A stretch of DNA of 64,000 nt from Epithemia pelagica (lineage: Eukaryota; Bacillariophyta; Bacillariophyceae; Surirellales; Surirellaceae), in assembly GCA_946965045.2 (NCBI GenBank), contig OX337241.1, positions 310,001 through 374,000 on the forward strand, written 5' to 3'. The notes below the pieces were generated by a model. That model was not told the origin of the DNA and made no database searches. It saw only the letters and a list, made by a program, of their open reading frames with translations. Positions 22,986 to 34,561 of this stretch are shown one piece after another. A program made the translations under genes and the position numbers. The first letter of the stretch is position 1. Every line of letters begins with the position of its first letter.

Positions 22986-23832
22986 GATGATGAAGATGAT
23001 TTCAGTAGAATGTGTCTGTTTCCCGTACTATACAATGTCACGAACGGATTGAAACACAAGGCATGCACAATCAGTACCTGAACACAGTTGACAAAGGAGA
23101 GAGTGTGGTGGTGATGCGGGGTGATGTGTGATTGCAATGGGCATGGGCGGCCGCCATGGTATCTTTTTCTCCGTCGCTGTCCGTCCCTCTGTCCTTCTGT
23201 GTGGCCCACCTTTTATTGCGCTATCTGTCTAATAACTATCCGGCAACCTATGATCTAGCTAGCCCTCTTCATCTCATAGGATCGGCCTCCTCCTCCGAAT
23301 GTAGACTCATATAGCTCAGGATTCGTCCAATTTATACATTCAACCTCGTTTGAGGTGTGCCACTTTTGTCTGTCTTGGGATCTCTCTACTACCTAGAGAC
23401 ACATCACCAAATCCTCGAACCTCATATTATACAGAGGATGCATGGTTCCGTTTCATTCCTCCCCATTGCTATACTCCTATTTTAGGTTGTGTGCGGTTGG
23501 AGCTGCGAGAGTTCTTGTGGTGGTATCTCTACTGTATTAACAGACGAGAGTGTGGTAATTCCCATGGGGGACTCCCGTCGTTTGGAGGGTGGTCAGTGGT
23601 CCCTTTGGTGGTTCCTACAGTATTGCTTCACCACCACCATTTGCAAAAACCCTTCTCGTCCAAGGAGATGGCCAATGGTACTACCATGTCCTTCCTGGGG
23701 TTCCTATTGTATTGCTTCAACACCACCTGAAAAACTCTTGTCGTCGTAATCCACGGCACCAGCCGGACGTGCGAATCCATCTCCTGGTTGTGGATGATGA
23801 GAGACTGGACTTGTAGTAACGACTCGGCATTT
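22986..23832. other. Intergenic region with a short internal repeat
   Basis: No gene seen. Two diverged copies of a roughly 85-bp unit (about 23592-23668 and 23669-23755) share GGTTCCTA, GTATTGCTTCA and CACCACC. An open frame of 126 codons crosses them but shows only repeat-derived sequence. Confidence 0.45.
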
Positions 23833-25686
23833 TTACTTGCGGCCACGCCGCCGACGACGACGCCCGGCAGTCGTATTTTCTCTGGCGGGGTCGAGTTCGG
23901 GATACTGCTGTTTGAGCCATTGCACGTAGAGTGGATCTTTTTTCTGAACCTTTTGGATTTGCGTTTGCATTTGGTCTGCGGTCAAGGACCAATTAGTGTG
24001 TTGAATCTTGCGTTGCAAGGCCGCCGAAATTTGGACGAGTCCCGTCCCGTGCAGCAAGGATTGAATCCGCGTGACATTGTGGTGGTGCATCTGGACAAAT
24101 CCCTGGATCCATCCTCGGACGGCATCATCCACGGTATCTCCCAATTGGGACCGATACAAGTAGACTTGTCGACTGCGAATTCCACCGACGCGGGTATCGA
24201 CGCGACTCGTATAGACCTCCCAACTTCCTATATAATGACGAATGCGAATGGGAACATACGAGGCCTCGTTCCAGGGACAGGTCTTCAATACGCGATGTAC
24301 TCGACCCGAAAAGGGCAGCACGGTAGAAGTGGATGATTGATTTGTCATTGTGGAATTCGTAGTCACGTGGTCATGTTGGGGAGGTATGAAAATCATGGAT
24401 TTGGGGAGTCCATTGACGGCGCCATAGTCATGAGAGGCTCGATGCAACCAAGAGAGGGTTTCAAAGTGACTGGCATTCAAGTAGGATGGAACGTCTTGTT
24501 GGATCCGTTGTGGTTCCTCGGAAATGGCACTAAACAAGGTGCGTTCCATGACGACGCAATTCGAGTCCACCACCTTTTGTCGATATTCCAACTGTTTCTG
24601 GTTCTTGTGGTTGTTGGACAAAGATGACGACGACGACGACTGGAGGAGCTCGTTCAAAAAGTGTTGAATACTGCCAGGTTGGGATGCCATGCGTTCCACG
24701 GCATTGGGTACGACGGTGGGATCCAAATACATGTATTCGTCCACATCGTGAAAGGTAATCCACAGTCCCTCCTGGTCGTGTTCGGTCGAGTGTTGTTTCT
24801 GTTGTTGTTGTCGTTGTTGTTGTTGCTGTCGCATGAGATGCGTAGTACATTGGGGATAAAACAAATTTTGGGCCAATAGGTGACGATGGATGCTGGAGTG
24901 GAACGACGACGATCGGCCGGCGGCTTTTTTCGTATATCCCACCAAATCGGTAAAGTTCCAAAGGACAATCTCGACGTAGGGTCGCCATCGATGGACAATG
25001 TCCAGAGGAGACGTGTCCGAGAGTGGATCCACCAACAAGACGACGTGTCGCAAGGGCAACATGTAGGAATGGTACGCGAGCCATTCCGGCAAACGATGAT
25101 TTTCGTCCATGACCATGAGACAGGCCGCAACAACAGAAGAGAATGACGACCTGTTGGACATTTGTTGGTCGTCATGTGTTTGGTTTTGCTGCTGTGACGT
25201 TTGGTCCACCACGAACTCAAAGGGCCGTGGTTGTGTATCGTTCTGGAGAATGACGGTATGGTTCTTGTCGTGTTTCGAGGAGTGTCCTTTTGGTGTCTGG
25301 TCCACCATGATTCGTCCTCGAGTGGTTGGGAAGGTTCCATTAGTACTGCTACTAGTAGGAGTAGTGGTTGCAGTGGCGTCGTCTTTATTGTGGGCCGAGG
25401 TGGTCCTTCCTCGATCCAATGCTCCCAACTGGAGCAGCAGCACTCGACCAATCACGTCCTCCTCCTCCCCAAGACTAGTACTATCGGTCATCATGTTCCA
25501 CAACATGCGACCATTCCAGGAAACCAAGCAGCCAATCATCATCCCGAGTAGCCCCACGAGAATGGGAAATCGAGACAAGTTCCTTCTTCTTGTTGTTGTG
25601 GTTGTGGTGGTGCTCCGAGGGTGACCAACAGGATGGGCGACCGTCGCGGCGGCAGCATGTTGTTGTTGCTGTTGTTGTTGGTCCAT
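23833..25686 (-). CDS. GT92-like glycosyltransferase, copy 1
   Basis: About 617 residues. The start at ATG 25686 (MDQQQQQQQ) is chosen because it matches the start of the paralogue at 27305; the frame stays open 28 codons further upstream. Layout is type II membrane: a short Gln/Thr/Arg cytosolic tail, one helix (FPILVGLLGMMIGCLVSW), a low-complexity stem, then a GT-A-like domain with VVAACLMVMDENHRLPEWLA, LVDPLSDTSPLDIVHRW and the DXD-like FHDVDEY. This matches the GT92/DUF23 group that transfers sugars in the Golgi; donor and acceptor are unknown. The C-terminus is basic (RRRRRRGRK). It sits head to head with the paralogue about 1.6 kb away, so a shared regulatory region is possible. Confidence 0.8.
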   Translation of the reverse strand: MDQQQQQQQHAAAATVAHPVGHPRSTTTTTTTRRRNLSRFPILVGLLGMMIGCLVSWNGRMLWNMMTDSTSLGEEEDVIGRVLLLQLGALDRGRTTSAHNKDDATATTTPTSSSTNGTFPTTRGRIMVDQTPKGHSSKHDKNHTVILQNDTQPRPFEFVVDQTSQQQNQTHDDQQMSNRSSFSSVVAACLMVMDENHRLPEWLAYHSYMLPLRHVVLLVDPLSDTSPLDIVHRWRPYVEIVLWNFTDLVGYTKKAAGRSSSFHSSIHRHLLAQNLFYPQCTTHLMRQQQQQRQQQQKQHSTEHDQEGLWITFHDVDEYMYLDPTVVPNAVERMASQPGSIQHFLNELLQSSSSSSLSNNHKNQKQLEYRQKVVDSNCVVMERTLFSAISEEPQRIQQDVPSYLNASHFETLSWLHRASHDYGAVNGLPKSMIFIPPQHDHVTTNSTMTNQSSTSTVLPFSGRVHRVLKTCPWNEASYVPIRIRHYIGSWEVYTSRVDTRVGGIRSRQVYLYRSQLGDTVDDAVRGWIQGFVQMHHHNVTRIQSLLHGTGLVQISAALQRKIQHTNWSLTADQMQTQIQKVQKKDPLYVQWLKQQYPELDPARENTTAGRRRRRRGRK

Positions 25687-27304
25687 GATACGGCTGCTAC
25701 TGCTACTGCAGTGTTTGTTGGCGACACAACAGGTGTGTGTATGTTTCTGGAACTGCGAAAACAATGTCACGTTTCACGTTCTTCTTGGACGTTTGCTATT
25801 ATATAATACACAAGAAAAGGATTGTCGCCGAGGTCTTTCGAATAGAGGTGTTTTGTTGCAGTAATAGTATTTGATGACAACCTCAATACTAGGTCTAGAA
25901 CCGACAGGGACCTGACTCTCTCGAATGGGCATAAAGTGATTTGCAATCCACGAGAGGAGAGGTTCTCCATTCTCCACCCAACGGACCATTTTTTCCCAAC
26001 GCAAAGCGACACTCGCCTCCCTCTCCTCTTTGTCCCGATCATTAGTATTGCCCTCATGAGCCGACCGTCGGTCGCGCCGGGGGAGCATCTCTCGCTCTCT
26101 ATATTCCCACACAAAACAACAACAACAACACTCGTTGCAACTCCGTTCTCTGTTCCAGATGGGCGTTTTGCCGCATAGTTTGTCGAGGCGAGAACTCTGG
26201 TGATGTGGCCGTTTTCGATCTCGGCGGCGGTGAGTCTTGTTGTTGTTGTTGTTGTGATTGTTGCTTGGATTGGTTTTGGGGGTGTCGCAGAGCACAACCA
26301 CAACTACTACAACAACAAAAAGCCATCACTGTGGTAGAAGAAACACGCTCGCCCCTCTCTCTGAGAATACGAATAGAAACACACGCGTCCACGCTTCGTT
26401 CGAAGATTTGCTCCAACACACACACACACATTGTGAATCGTAGGTGTCATTCGTACGCATGGGAACCCTGCTCCTACTACTTATGCAAGGATTGAATCGT
26501 AACGACAGGCAAACACAAGAAAATTGGTTGTGGTGGCTGTTGCATGGGAGACAGCTCTGGTGCGACCTTGTCTTTCTTGTTGTCCTTGTGTTTCATTGGA
26601 ATAAAACACGGCATGTTGCAATTCTCACTCGTCGTGTTGTTGTTTTTGTTTTTGTTGTGGTTCGTGGCATTCACTGGATGGGCCTCCTCCTTCGACGATG
26701 AGGATTCTCCTCCCGGCCATACTGTTTCCGTTGTGCTCGTACTACTAATAGGTAGTAGTATGGAGAGGCCAAATCCATTCTCTTGCTCCAAGAAAATGGC
26801 CGTGTCCATGATGTCCCAAAAGGCTGGCGCGCGGACGGATTTGGACCGCCACTTGGATGACACGTGGTATACCATGGCGATACCCGCACAACAACGAGCC
26901 ACACCACCACACCAAAGAAGGATGGCGCAAGACTGATCTCTTTGACGTCGTCTCAATGTGTGGAATCCGAGTCGTTCCTACAACCACACGAGGAGAAACA
27001 AAGAGGGCATCCGGGTATTATTCTTTTGCTGGGTCTATATCGGTTTTGGGGGTGGCGATGTGATCGAGGCACGCAAACCATGAGCGACCGAAGTAGGTAG
27101 GCGAATTCGTCGCGGCTTTTGCGACCACACCATGTTGAATTTTGCTCGTCGCCTTTTCGTCGAGCAGAAAGAGAGAGTTGGTTGTCTCAGTTGTACAACT
27201 ACTACTATTCAATAACAGACCAACCCACATCCCTCAGAGTCCTTTGCAACGGAGGAACATAGACAACAAAAGAAGGCAACGAACCACTGTAGTTCGAGCC
27301 GACC
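25687..27304. other. Region between the divergent glycosyltransferase genes
   Basis: This region probably holds both promoters. A minus-strand frame (26956-26477) contains protein-like text (KWRSKSVRAPAFWDIMDTAI) but no family I know. A second minus-strand patch (about 25774-26000) has WVENGEPLLSWIANHFMPI and switches frame, as in a decayed gene. A segment near 26447-26530 resembles 29631-29705 in the same orientation (GTACGCA, TGGGAACCCT, CAAACACAAGAA). I cannot call a gene with confidence. Confidence 0.35.
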
Positions 27305-29149
27305 ATGGAGCCACAGCAACAACAACAGGCCGCCGCCACGGTCGCCCATCCTGTTGGTCACCCTCGGACCACCATCGCCACAACAACCAAAAGAAGAAGA
27401 AGAAGAACAAGAATACACGACGACAGGAGGGTTCCCAGTCTACGAGTTGTCGGGTTTTTCGGCATGATTGGATGGTTGGTTTCCTGGAATGGTCGCCTGT
27501 TGTGGAACATGATGATCCTGACTGGTACGAATAGTACGGAGAAGGAGGAGAACGTGATACTGGGTGGATTGCTGCAGTTGCAGTTGGGAGCGTTGGATCC
27601 AGGAATCATGACCAACAACAACAACCCTGCAACCACTTCTAGTGCTAGTAGCAGTACTAATAGAACCAATCAAACCATTCGGGGAGGAAGAATCATGGTG
27701 GACCATGCACAAGAAGAAGGACAATCCTCGAAACACAACAACAACAACCATACCACCATCCTCCCGAACGATACAGAACAACGGCCCCTTGAGTTCGTGG
27801 TGGACCAAACGTCACAACAGCAAAGCCAAACACACGACGACCAAAATATATCCAACATGTCATCGTCCTCCTCCTCTGTTGTTGCGGCCTGTCTCATTGT
27901 CATGGACGAAAATCATCGCTTACCAGAATGGCTCGCGTACCATTCCTACATGTTGCCCTTGCGTCACGTCGTCTTGTTGGTCGATCCACAGTCCGACACG
28001 TCTCCCCTGGACATTGTCCATCGATGGCAACCACACGTCGAGATAGATGTTTGGAACTTTACCGACTTGGTCGGATATACCGAACAAGCCGGTGCCTATC
28101 ATCTCATTTTGGCCCAACGCTTGTTTTATCCCCAATGTACCACGCATCTCCTGCGACAGCAACAACGACAAGAACCACACGAACCGACTGGACTGTGGAT
28201 CACCTTTCACGATGTGGACGAATACATTTCGTTGGATCCCGCTGTAGTACCCAATGCCGTGGAACGCATGGCATCCCAACCTGGCAGTATTCAACACTTT
28301 TTGAACGAGCTCCTCCATTCCTCGTCGTCGTCGTCGTCGTCGTCCAACCACCACAATCCAAACAAGAAGAACCAGAAACAGTTGCAACAGTACCAGCGGT
28401 ATCGACAAAAGGTGGTGGACTCGAATTGCGTCGTCATGGAACGCACCTTGTTTAGTACCATTTCGGAGGAACCACAACGGATCCAACAAGACGTTCCATC
28501 CTACTTGAATGCCAGTCACTTTGAAACCCTCTCTTGGTTGCATCGAACCTCTCATGACTATGTTGCCGTCAATGGACTTCCGAAATCCATGATTTTCATA
28601 CCTCCCCCACACCACCACGTACCGGCGAATTCCACAATGACCAATCAATCATCCGCTGCTGCCGCGCTGCCCTTTTCGGGTCAAGTACATCGCGTATTGC
28701 AGACCTGTCCCTGGAACGAGGCCTCATATGTTCCCATTCGCATTCGTCATTATATAGGAAGTTGGGAGGTGTATACGAGTCGCATCGATACTCGCGTCGG
28801 TGGCATTCGCAATCGACAAGTGTACTTGTATCGGTCCCAATTGGGACGCAACGATACCGTGGATGATGCCGTCCGAGGATGGATCCAGGGATTTGTCCAG
28901 ATGCACGGCCACAATGTCACGCGCATTCAATCCTTGCTGCACGGGACGGGACAGGTTCAAGTCTCGCCGGCCTTGCAACGCAAAATTAATGAAACCAAGT
29001 GGTCCTTGACGTCCCACCAAATTCAAGCCACAATCCGCAAGAGTCAGAAAAAGGATCCACTCTACGCGCAATGGCTCCAACAACAGTATCCAAAGCTTGA
29101 CCCCGGAACCAAGAATGCAGGGCATGGTCGGCGGCGTGGTCGCAAGTAA
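27305..29149 (+). CDS. GT92-like glycosyltransferase, copy 2
   Basis: A 614-residue paralogue of the gene at 23833, collinear over its whole length and nearly identical in the catalytic core (VLLVDPQSDTSPLDIVHRW; FHDVDEY at about 303; LRQ-rich insert; CPWNEASYVPIRIRHYIGSW). It starts MEPQQQQQAAATVAHPVGHP, has one membrane helix (VVGFFGMIGWLVSW, about 50-65), a variable Thr/Asn stem and a basic tail (RRRGRK). Copies differ mostly in the stem and by small indels in Asn/Gln/Ser runs, while the core is conserved, which suggests both are under selection. The upstream regions are not recognisably similar, so the two may be expressed differently. Likely Golgi-resident; substrate unknown. Confidence 0.82.
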   Translation: MEPQQQQQAAATVAHPVGHPRTTIATTTKRRRRRTRIHDDRRVPSLRVVGFFGMIGWLVSWNGRLLWNMMILTGTNSTEKEENVILGGLLQLQLGALDPGIMTNNNNPATTSSASSSTNRTNQTIRGGRIMVDHAQEEGQSSKHNNNNHTTILPNDTEQRPLEFVVDQTSQQQSQTHDDQNISNMSSSSSSVVAACLIVMDENHRLPEWLAYHSYMLPLRHVVLLVDPQSDTSPLDIVHRWQPHVEIDVWNFTDLVGYTEQAGAYHLILAQRLFYPQCTTHLLRQQQRQEPHEPTGLWITFHDVDEYISLDPAVVPNAVERMASQPGSIQHFLNELLHSSSSSSSSSNHHNPNKKNQKQLQQYQRYRQKVVDSNCVVMERTLFSTISEEPQRIQQDVPSYLNASHFETLSWLHRTSHDYVAVNGLPKSMIFIPPPHHHVPANSTMTNQSSAAAALPFSGQVHRVLQTCPWNEASYVPIRIRHYIGSWEVYTSRIDTRVGGIRNRQVYLYRSQLGRNDTVDDAVRGWIQGFVQMHGHNVTRIQSLLHGTGQVQVSPALQRKINETKWSLTSHQIQATIRKSQKKDPLYAQWLQQQYPKLDPGTKNAGHGRRRGRK

Positions 29150-29919
29150 AAGCTCTCTCTCTCTCTCTCTTTCTCTCTCGTTTCAAGGAGGAGGATACAT
29201 TTGTGTGTCCTGCAGGTGTTGATTGTCTCACCACTCTCTCTCTCTCTCTGTCTAATAGAGAGACCACAAGAACTCTCACTCCCTTACCACAGGATCAACC
29301 TAGGTACCAAAAGTGTAGCATTCGGGAGGATTGAAATGGTTCAAGGTTTCCGGGTGATCCATATTGTGTGGTGCTGCTTTGACGATTCGTAGAGTGGTAC
29401 TATATCACCTACTCCAATGTATAAAAAAAGTCGTGTCCCCCTCTGGAGGAGAGAGAGAGAGAGACAGTTGGATGGTTCGATCGGCCTGTGTCGCCGAGCA
29501 CCCCACCAACAACAACAAACGAAAGCCACAGTGGTCGACACAAGACGAATACTCCTTCTTTTTTGGAGAGTAATCGAAAGCACACGAGCTGGGACCCTTC
29601 CACCACCACTACACACTGTACAAATTGTACCTGTCATTGGTACGCACATGGGAACCCTCCAACTACGAATCGTTGGCGGCACGACGACAGTGGTCAAACA
29701 CAAGAATGGTACTGTTTTCTCCCAATGAGTAGTATAGAGTTGCCACACCTCTGGACGGATGATTCATGGTGAGAAACTCTCTGTTGTTGGCAGGATGAGA
29801 AACTGTTGTTGCCTCAATCTATCTACAGTTCGGTTATATGGTATATCGAATCCATTGTGTCTGTTTGGAGAAGAATGTATGAATGAATGAATCCATCGCT
29901 TTTTGAACTTTTATGAACA
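29150..29919. other. Intergenic region with CT/GA microsatellites
   Basis: CT runs lie just after the stop of the glycosyltransferase gene (29153-29180 and 29232-29250) and a GA run near 29450-29463. No gene is seen. The segment near 29631-29705 repeats part of 26447-26530. Confidence 0.5.
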
Positions 29920-29920
29920 G

Positions 29921-31474
29921 GCCTATGCAGAACCATCGCCCCAACGTCGTCGTATTCGCCGTCGTTCCAAGCAGCAACGAACCAATCAATTCCACTCCTC
30001 ATCGTCCTCCCAACTGTCGCAACGACGAAGTATCTTGCCACGATTGTATGAAGAAGAAGAAGAAGAAGAAGAAGAACACGACGACGACGAGAGTAAGGAG
30101 GAGGAGGAGGCCAACAACAGTGGTCAAGAGGAGCCACCCGACCGGCTGTCCTCTCCTCCAGCCACTCCCCAACCACACGACGACACCCAGAACGACGATA
30201 CAGCCTCGGTATCCTCCTCTGCAACTGCTGCTTCTTCCGTCAGTAGTTCGATTCATTCCAGTCAACGGCGTCGGTTCTTTCCAACCCCTCCAGTGACGAC
30301 CACCACAACCACAACCGTAACCATGTCTCCCCGCAACAATCGGAGTACTAGTTCAAGTCCTACAGCTACAATCAACCACAACCACAACCACAAAAACGAC
30401 CAACCGCCAAACCCAGAGGCGGATCACGCACTACAACCACCACAACCACAACCAGACCAACCGACGCATCCTCCTTTGTGGTGGTCCTTGTTCCAGCAGC
30501 CGAATGACCCGAATCACAGCAAGGACATTGAAAGCAAACAACTGCATCGACCAGAGCCATCCATCCCCAACAACAAGAAGAACGAGGATGCGGCTGCTGC
30601 GGTCGTGTACACGTTGCTGCCTCTCCCGTGGCATCCTGACGACATGAATGATGATGACACGCAAGACATGCCCCGAGCATCGCCCGCCTCTACCGGATCC
30701 TCCACATTATCGTCCTCCTGGTCGACCGAATCATCCTGTCCGATCCAACGAGAAAAAGAAAGAACAGGGAGTAAAAGATCCAGAGAAAGAAGAAGAAGAA
30801 GAAAAGAAGGAAGATGGTCCACACAATGGCCATAAGGACTCCTCCTCTTGTTCCATGCCATTGGATCATTCATCATCATCTTCATCCGTAGACCAACCAT
30901 CACAGGAGGAGGAGACGTTTGTTGGGGAGAAGGAGGAACAACACCCCTTGTCGACATGTCCCCAAAACGAAGAAGAAGAAACTGCGCCCCATTGGCATCC
31001 AGTCCTCTTGGTGGAGCAACAGCAGCAGGAACGCAACCCGAAACCTAACTCGTACCGAACCATGACAAGGATGGTTCGTCTTCCAACACGGATATGGCAC
31101 TCAATGACGACAACGACGACCACAACAACAGAAAGACCCTAGAATCCTCCTCGTCATGGTCGTCCGTTTCATGTTCCTCATGGTATAATACAAATGCGAC
31201 AGAGATTCAGGATCAGCTCGAGACGGCCACACGTGCCATTGGCTCGGGCCTTGTAGCGGGAACCGTTGTCTGGATGGTCCTCACGGTCCTGCTGGTTCCG
31301 GCCGGCACCACAGCATGGCGGATGACCAGTGATTATCTAAGACTCTCCAATCGGATGTCTCTTTCTCTTGGAATTGCAAGTGTTTTGGTTTCTTGTTGTT
31401 GTGTGTGGTTGTGGATCTGGGAGGAGAAGAATGACACGGGAATCCCATTGAATAGAATGGATTTCTGTGGATGA
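29921..31474 (+). CDS. Hypothetical low-complexity protein with two C-terminal membrane helices
   Basis: The frame opens after a likely splice acceptor (AACAG ending at 29920), so a first exon upstream is probably missing from this call. The body is low-complexity (poly-Glu, Ser/Thr, His/Asn/Pro runs). Coding signal runs in one frame to about 30755, in another from there to about 31045, then returns to the first frame (NHDKDGSSSNTDMALNDD). It ends with two hydrophobic segments (SGLVAGTVVWMVLTVLLVPA and SLGIASVLVSCCCVWLWIW). The two frame changes cancel, which fits an extra base near 30755 and a lost base near 31045, by error or mutation. Family unknown; a tail-anchored or two-pass membrane protein is the structural reading. 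Confidence 0.45.
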
Positions 31475-31920
31475 TTACAGCTGTGGCACCCAAATCATAT
31501 GTTACCCATACGATATATGGTCGAATAGTACAAGATTTCAGGACCACATGGTCCTCGTAACTCTCAAGTCGACGAGCAACTATCCAACTCGTTTGTAGTC
31601 TAGTACTACCTACTCTTTACTCTCTACTCTAGCACAGTGTGCCATTCCTGGCCACTTCTTTCCCGTTGACGGGAATGGAGATTGGTGTTGCAGGAGAGAT
31701 AGAGAAAGAAATTCATTTGCGGTCCTATTATGCGACCAAAGGTCTATGTATACCATGCAACGAGTGGCTCTTGGATCCCAATGAATTGGAGAATGTTTTT
31801 ATTCATTTACTTGATTCACAATGTAAGTTCGGATTGACATTATATCCTGTTTTTTTACGAATGGGCATGATATAGTTTCCGGGCCATGGCAGAGCAACCT
31901 GTTGCACATTTCAATGACAA
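31475..31920. other. Intergenic region
   Basis: This lies between two convergent genes. One open frame of 78 codons (31639-31875) has no motif. I see nothing else. Confidence 0.45.
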
Positions 31921-33111
31921 TCATGGATTGGTCTTTACTCGTTTACGATTGAATGTCGAGGTCGAGAGGGGTGAAAGAACAGCATGTTGAATATGCATTT
32001 CTTCCAGAGAATGATCGTTGGGCAGCTGCTCACAGAGTCGAGAAAAACACCATGAATGCTTGTCCATGAATGGTAATGTCGCACACGAAGGATTCACATA
32101 TCCACCAATCACGGCAATTTGATTGGCAACAGTCACCATACTGCAGCCTTCAACGGGAGCTTCGATGGATGGGAGATTCCACATGCGGTTGCTGTGCGTA
32201 TCCAAGACTTGCACCGTTGGATTGGCCTCTCCTCCCGCCACCACGATACAAGATCCCACGGCAACCGCTGCACAAGAATGTCGTGGGCGGGAAAGTACCA
32301 AACCAGAGAGAGTGGTCCAAGTGGAGGAGAGGGACATGATGATTGTAGAAGCAGTCTCCTTCTTTGTCTCATCCTTGGCACAAGGCTTTGCAAAGTCCAA
32401 ATACTCCACGGATTCAAGATACGGATAGCCATTATTGTTATGACCTCCGACGACAAAGATGCGGTGACCAACGACCACACTGGCACACCCAAATCGTGGA
32501 GCGTTAAGGCATGCTCCCACAGTGACACTGTGGTTGTTGGTATCAATAATATCCACCGAAGACAAGCTTTGCCCTTGATTCCTTCCACCCACTACGACAA
32601 GGTATCTATTATGCACCGCAACAGCACCACATCCATATTTTCCCGTCGATAACCGACAGTTCAATGTCTTCCAATGGATCTCGTTTGTGTTGCTTGATAT
32701 CGAAGATGATTGGAGCAAATCATTAGCATCAATTTGTTCGATACAATCCAAACTTGGACCTGCATCGCGTCCTCCAATCACGTAGAGGCTTCCATTACAC
32801 ACAACAGCGGCATGTCCGATTTTTTTCTTGTTCATGGGTGGCCCTTCTCGCCACTGCTGGTTGGACTCTGATAAATTCAATACAAGAACGGACTTCATGT
32901 TACCCTGGCCAAGTTGAAATCCGCCCATCACTACGACGGTTTGTCTCTTGCTGGTGTCGTTGTTCTTATCGGGATGATCAATTACGACCGAGGCAGGGTA
33001 CTCTCGCCATCCTCCCTCAAGAGGAGGCCAGTCGTTGGTATTCCATTCTGAATCTTCGTCCAAAAGGACAAGGCCCGACTGCCATGCCTGTTCTTGCAAT
33101 GTCATGCTCAT
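31921..33111 (-). CDS. Kelch-repeat protein
   Basis: A 396-residue protein with six kelch-type blades marked by the Gly-Gly turn: VVVMGGF (about 58), LYVIGGR (108), LVVVGGR (170), IFVVGGH (218), IVVAGGE (289) and IAVIGGY (332). This predicts a beta-propeller for protein-protein contacts. No BTB, F-box or other partner domain is visible, and there is no signal peptide or membrane segment. The start is the first Met of a tight Met pair (MSMTLQEQ); no intron is needed. The Harbinger-like element begins about 124 bp upstream of this start codon, so its insertion may have displaced the promoter. Confidence 0.85.
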   Translation of the reverse strand: MSMTLQEQAWQSGLVLLDEDSEWNTNDWPPLEGGWREYPASVVIDHPDKNNDTSKRQTVVVMGGFQLGQGNMKSVLVLNLSESNQQWREGPPMNKKKIGHAAVVCNGSLYVIGGRDAGPSLDCIEQIDANDLLQSSSISSNTNEIHWKTLNCRLSTGKYGCGAVAVHNRYLVVVGGRNQGQSLSSVDIIDTNNHSVTVGACLNAPRFGCASVVVGHRIFVVGGHNNNGYPYLESVEYLDFAKPCAKDETKKETASTIIMSLSSTWTTLSGLVLSRPRHSCAAVAVGSCIVVAGGEANPTVQVLDTHSNRMWNLPSIEAPVEGCSMVTVANQIAVIGGYVNPSCATLPFMDKHSWCFSRLCEQLPNDHSLEEMHIQHAVLSPLSTSTFNRKRVKTNP

Positions 33112-33234
33112 GGCTCCAAACGTTGCGACAGCTGAGTTTTTATGAGGATCGCGAGAGAGAGAGCTGCGATGGGTGTGAACCGATGATGTGTCTGGATGCT
33201 GGAAACGAAAGAGGACATATTATAATTCGTTCCG

Positions 33235-33260
33235 GAGTGTGGGGTAAACCTGATATTATC
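33235..33260 (+). repeat. Left terminal inverted repeat
   Basis: It starts GAGTGTGGGGTAAACC and pairs with the right end at 36300-36325. The preceding CCG (33232-33234) is one half of the target-site duplication. Confidence 0.85.
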
Positions 33261-33411
33261 TGATACCAGAACGTATATCTATCTATATGGTTTCCATACG
33301 TATTGAAAAGATAGGTAGTCATAACAAAGGAGTACAGTCTAACGTAATTAGTGTAGCTAAACCCACCTCCACCCGGTCTTTCGACCACTACACTTAGCAC
33401 TACTAGCTAGA

Positions 33412-34351
33412 CTAATCTTCTACTTCGACTTGGAATACATCGAGGTCGTTGTTTTCGATACGAAGCTGGACCAAATTTACCACCGCCCCAAAAACCACAT
33501 TGTGCCATCCAAGGTCACCTCTGTATTTGTCTTTTAGAATGTTGTACCTTTTGAAGTAGCTGTTGACTACTTCATGTCGTGCTCTTGCATCAGCCATCAT
33601 TTTGTCCATAAAGTTGTTGTGTCCAGACGGTGTAATGAAGTATTCTCCACCATCATTGTAGCCTCCATCTGCAACCATCATTTCCCCTTCATCCACTTTG
33701 TCTATGATCCAATCTCTGCTGATATTGAGGTCTGCCCATGTCCCACAAGGGTATGGGCCATTCCACCACACAATCCACCCAGTGTTGATGCATACTCCAA
33801 TTTCATAACGCAGCCCAGGTCCCTTGAATTTGTGGGAAAACCACTTAGGGTCAAATGGAGCAGGCTCAAAAATTCTAAAGTCTGTTCCATCAACAGTAAT
33901 GAAGCAACATTGTCCTTCTTTTCTTGCATCATATCTATTTTCCCATTTTATCTAAAGAAAACAGGACAAAGATGGTGAGAATACAATGCTGACAAACTGG
34001 TACACGCCGTCCTCATGAACACTTACCAGTACTTACATAGTTAAGATGAGCCATCAGCTTTGTCACTATCTTACTCCATTTTCTAAAAGTCTTTCTTGTT
34101 GTATTTGCAATTGCCACCAGGACATCTTCTGAGGCGTAAACCTTAAGGTAAAGAAGTCCCCATAACAGGTGGAATGGCTTCCCTCCTCTTGACAGAAGGT
34201 TCTCTATTTCGTCCCACACATGCACACAAAGAGAAGGGGTTAGACTGAAATAGCCTCGAAAAGCTCTATGAAATTCATTTGTTGTTGGATTCCCATTCTT
34301 CCCCATCATAGGAAGAGCACTTTGAATGAATGTTCCTGCATTCACCTCCAT
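33412..34351 (-). CDS. Harbinger-type DDE transposase (DDE_Tnp_4)
   Basis: Two exons: 34351-34037 and 33951-33412, with an 85-nt intron (TAT|GTAAGT ... TTTCTTTAG) that joins MAHLNY to IKWENRYDARKEG in frame, about 284 residues. Catalytic acidic residues fit the family: first D in FITVDGTDFRIF, second D in MMVADGGYND, and E in ARHEVVNSYFKRY. Exon 1 is helical (FHRAFRGYFSLTPSLCVHVW). I use Met 34351; the frame is open upstream to about 34444 without another ATG, so a further 5' exon or a non-standard start is possible. The enzyme would cut and rejoin the element's ends in the nucleus. Length is slightly short for the family, mainly at the N-terminus. Confidence 0.8.
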
Positions 34352-34561
34352 CGTCAGGAATTGTGAGTTTATGCGATATTCATGTTGGTGCCCATGCCGT
34401 GCAGTGAAGCTAAGTTCCAATGCCAAAACACTATTCCTTTGCGTTCATCAAGAATTTTTGTTATAGTAGTGTTCGAATTTAATGTATGACTGTCTTTACG
34501 TGAACGCCATGGAGTAATCTAAGTACAGAAATGGTCACAGTCACTATTTCTGGGTCACTTG

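Noticed and set aside
24654-25451. A 265-codon frame overlapping glycosyltransferase copy 1
   Set aside because: Out-of-frame reading of the same gene; the catalytic motifs lie in the other frame and are shared with copy 2.
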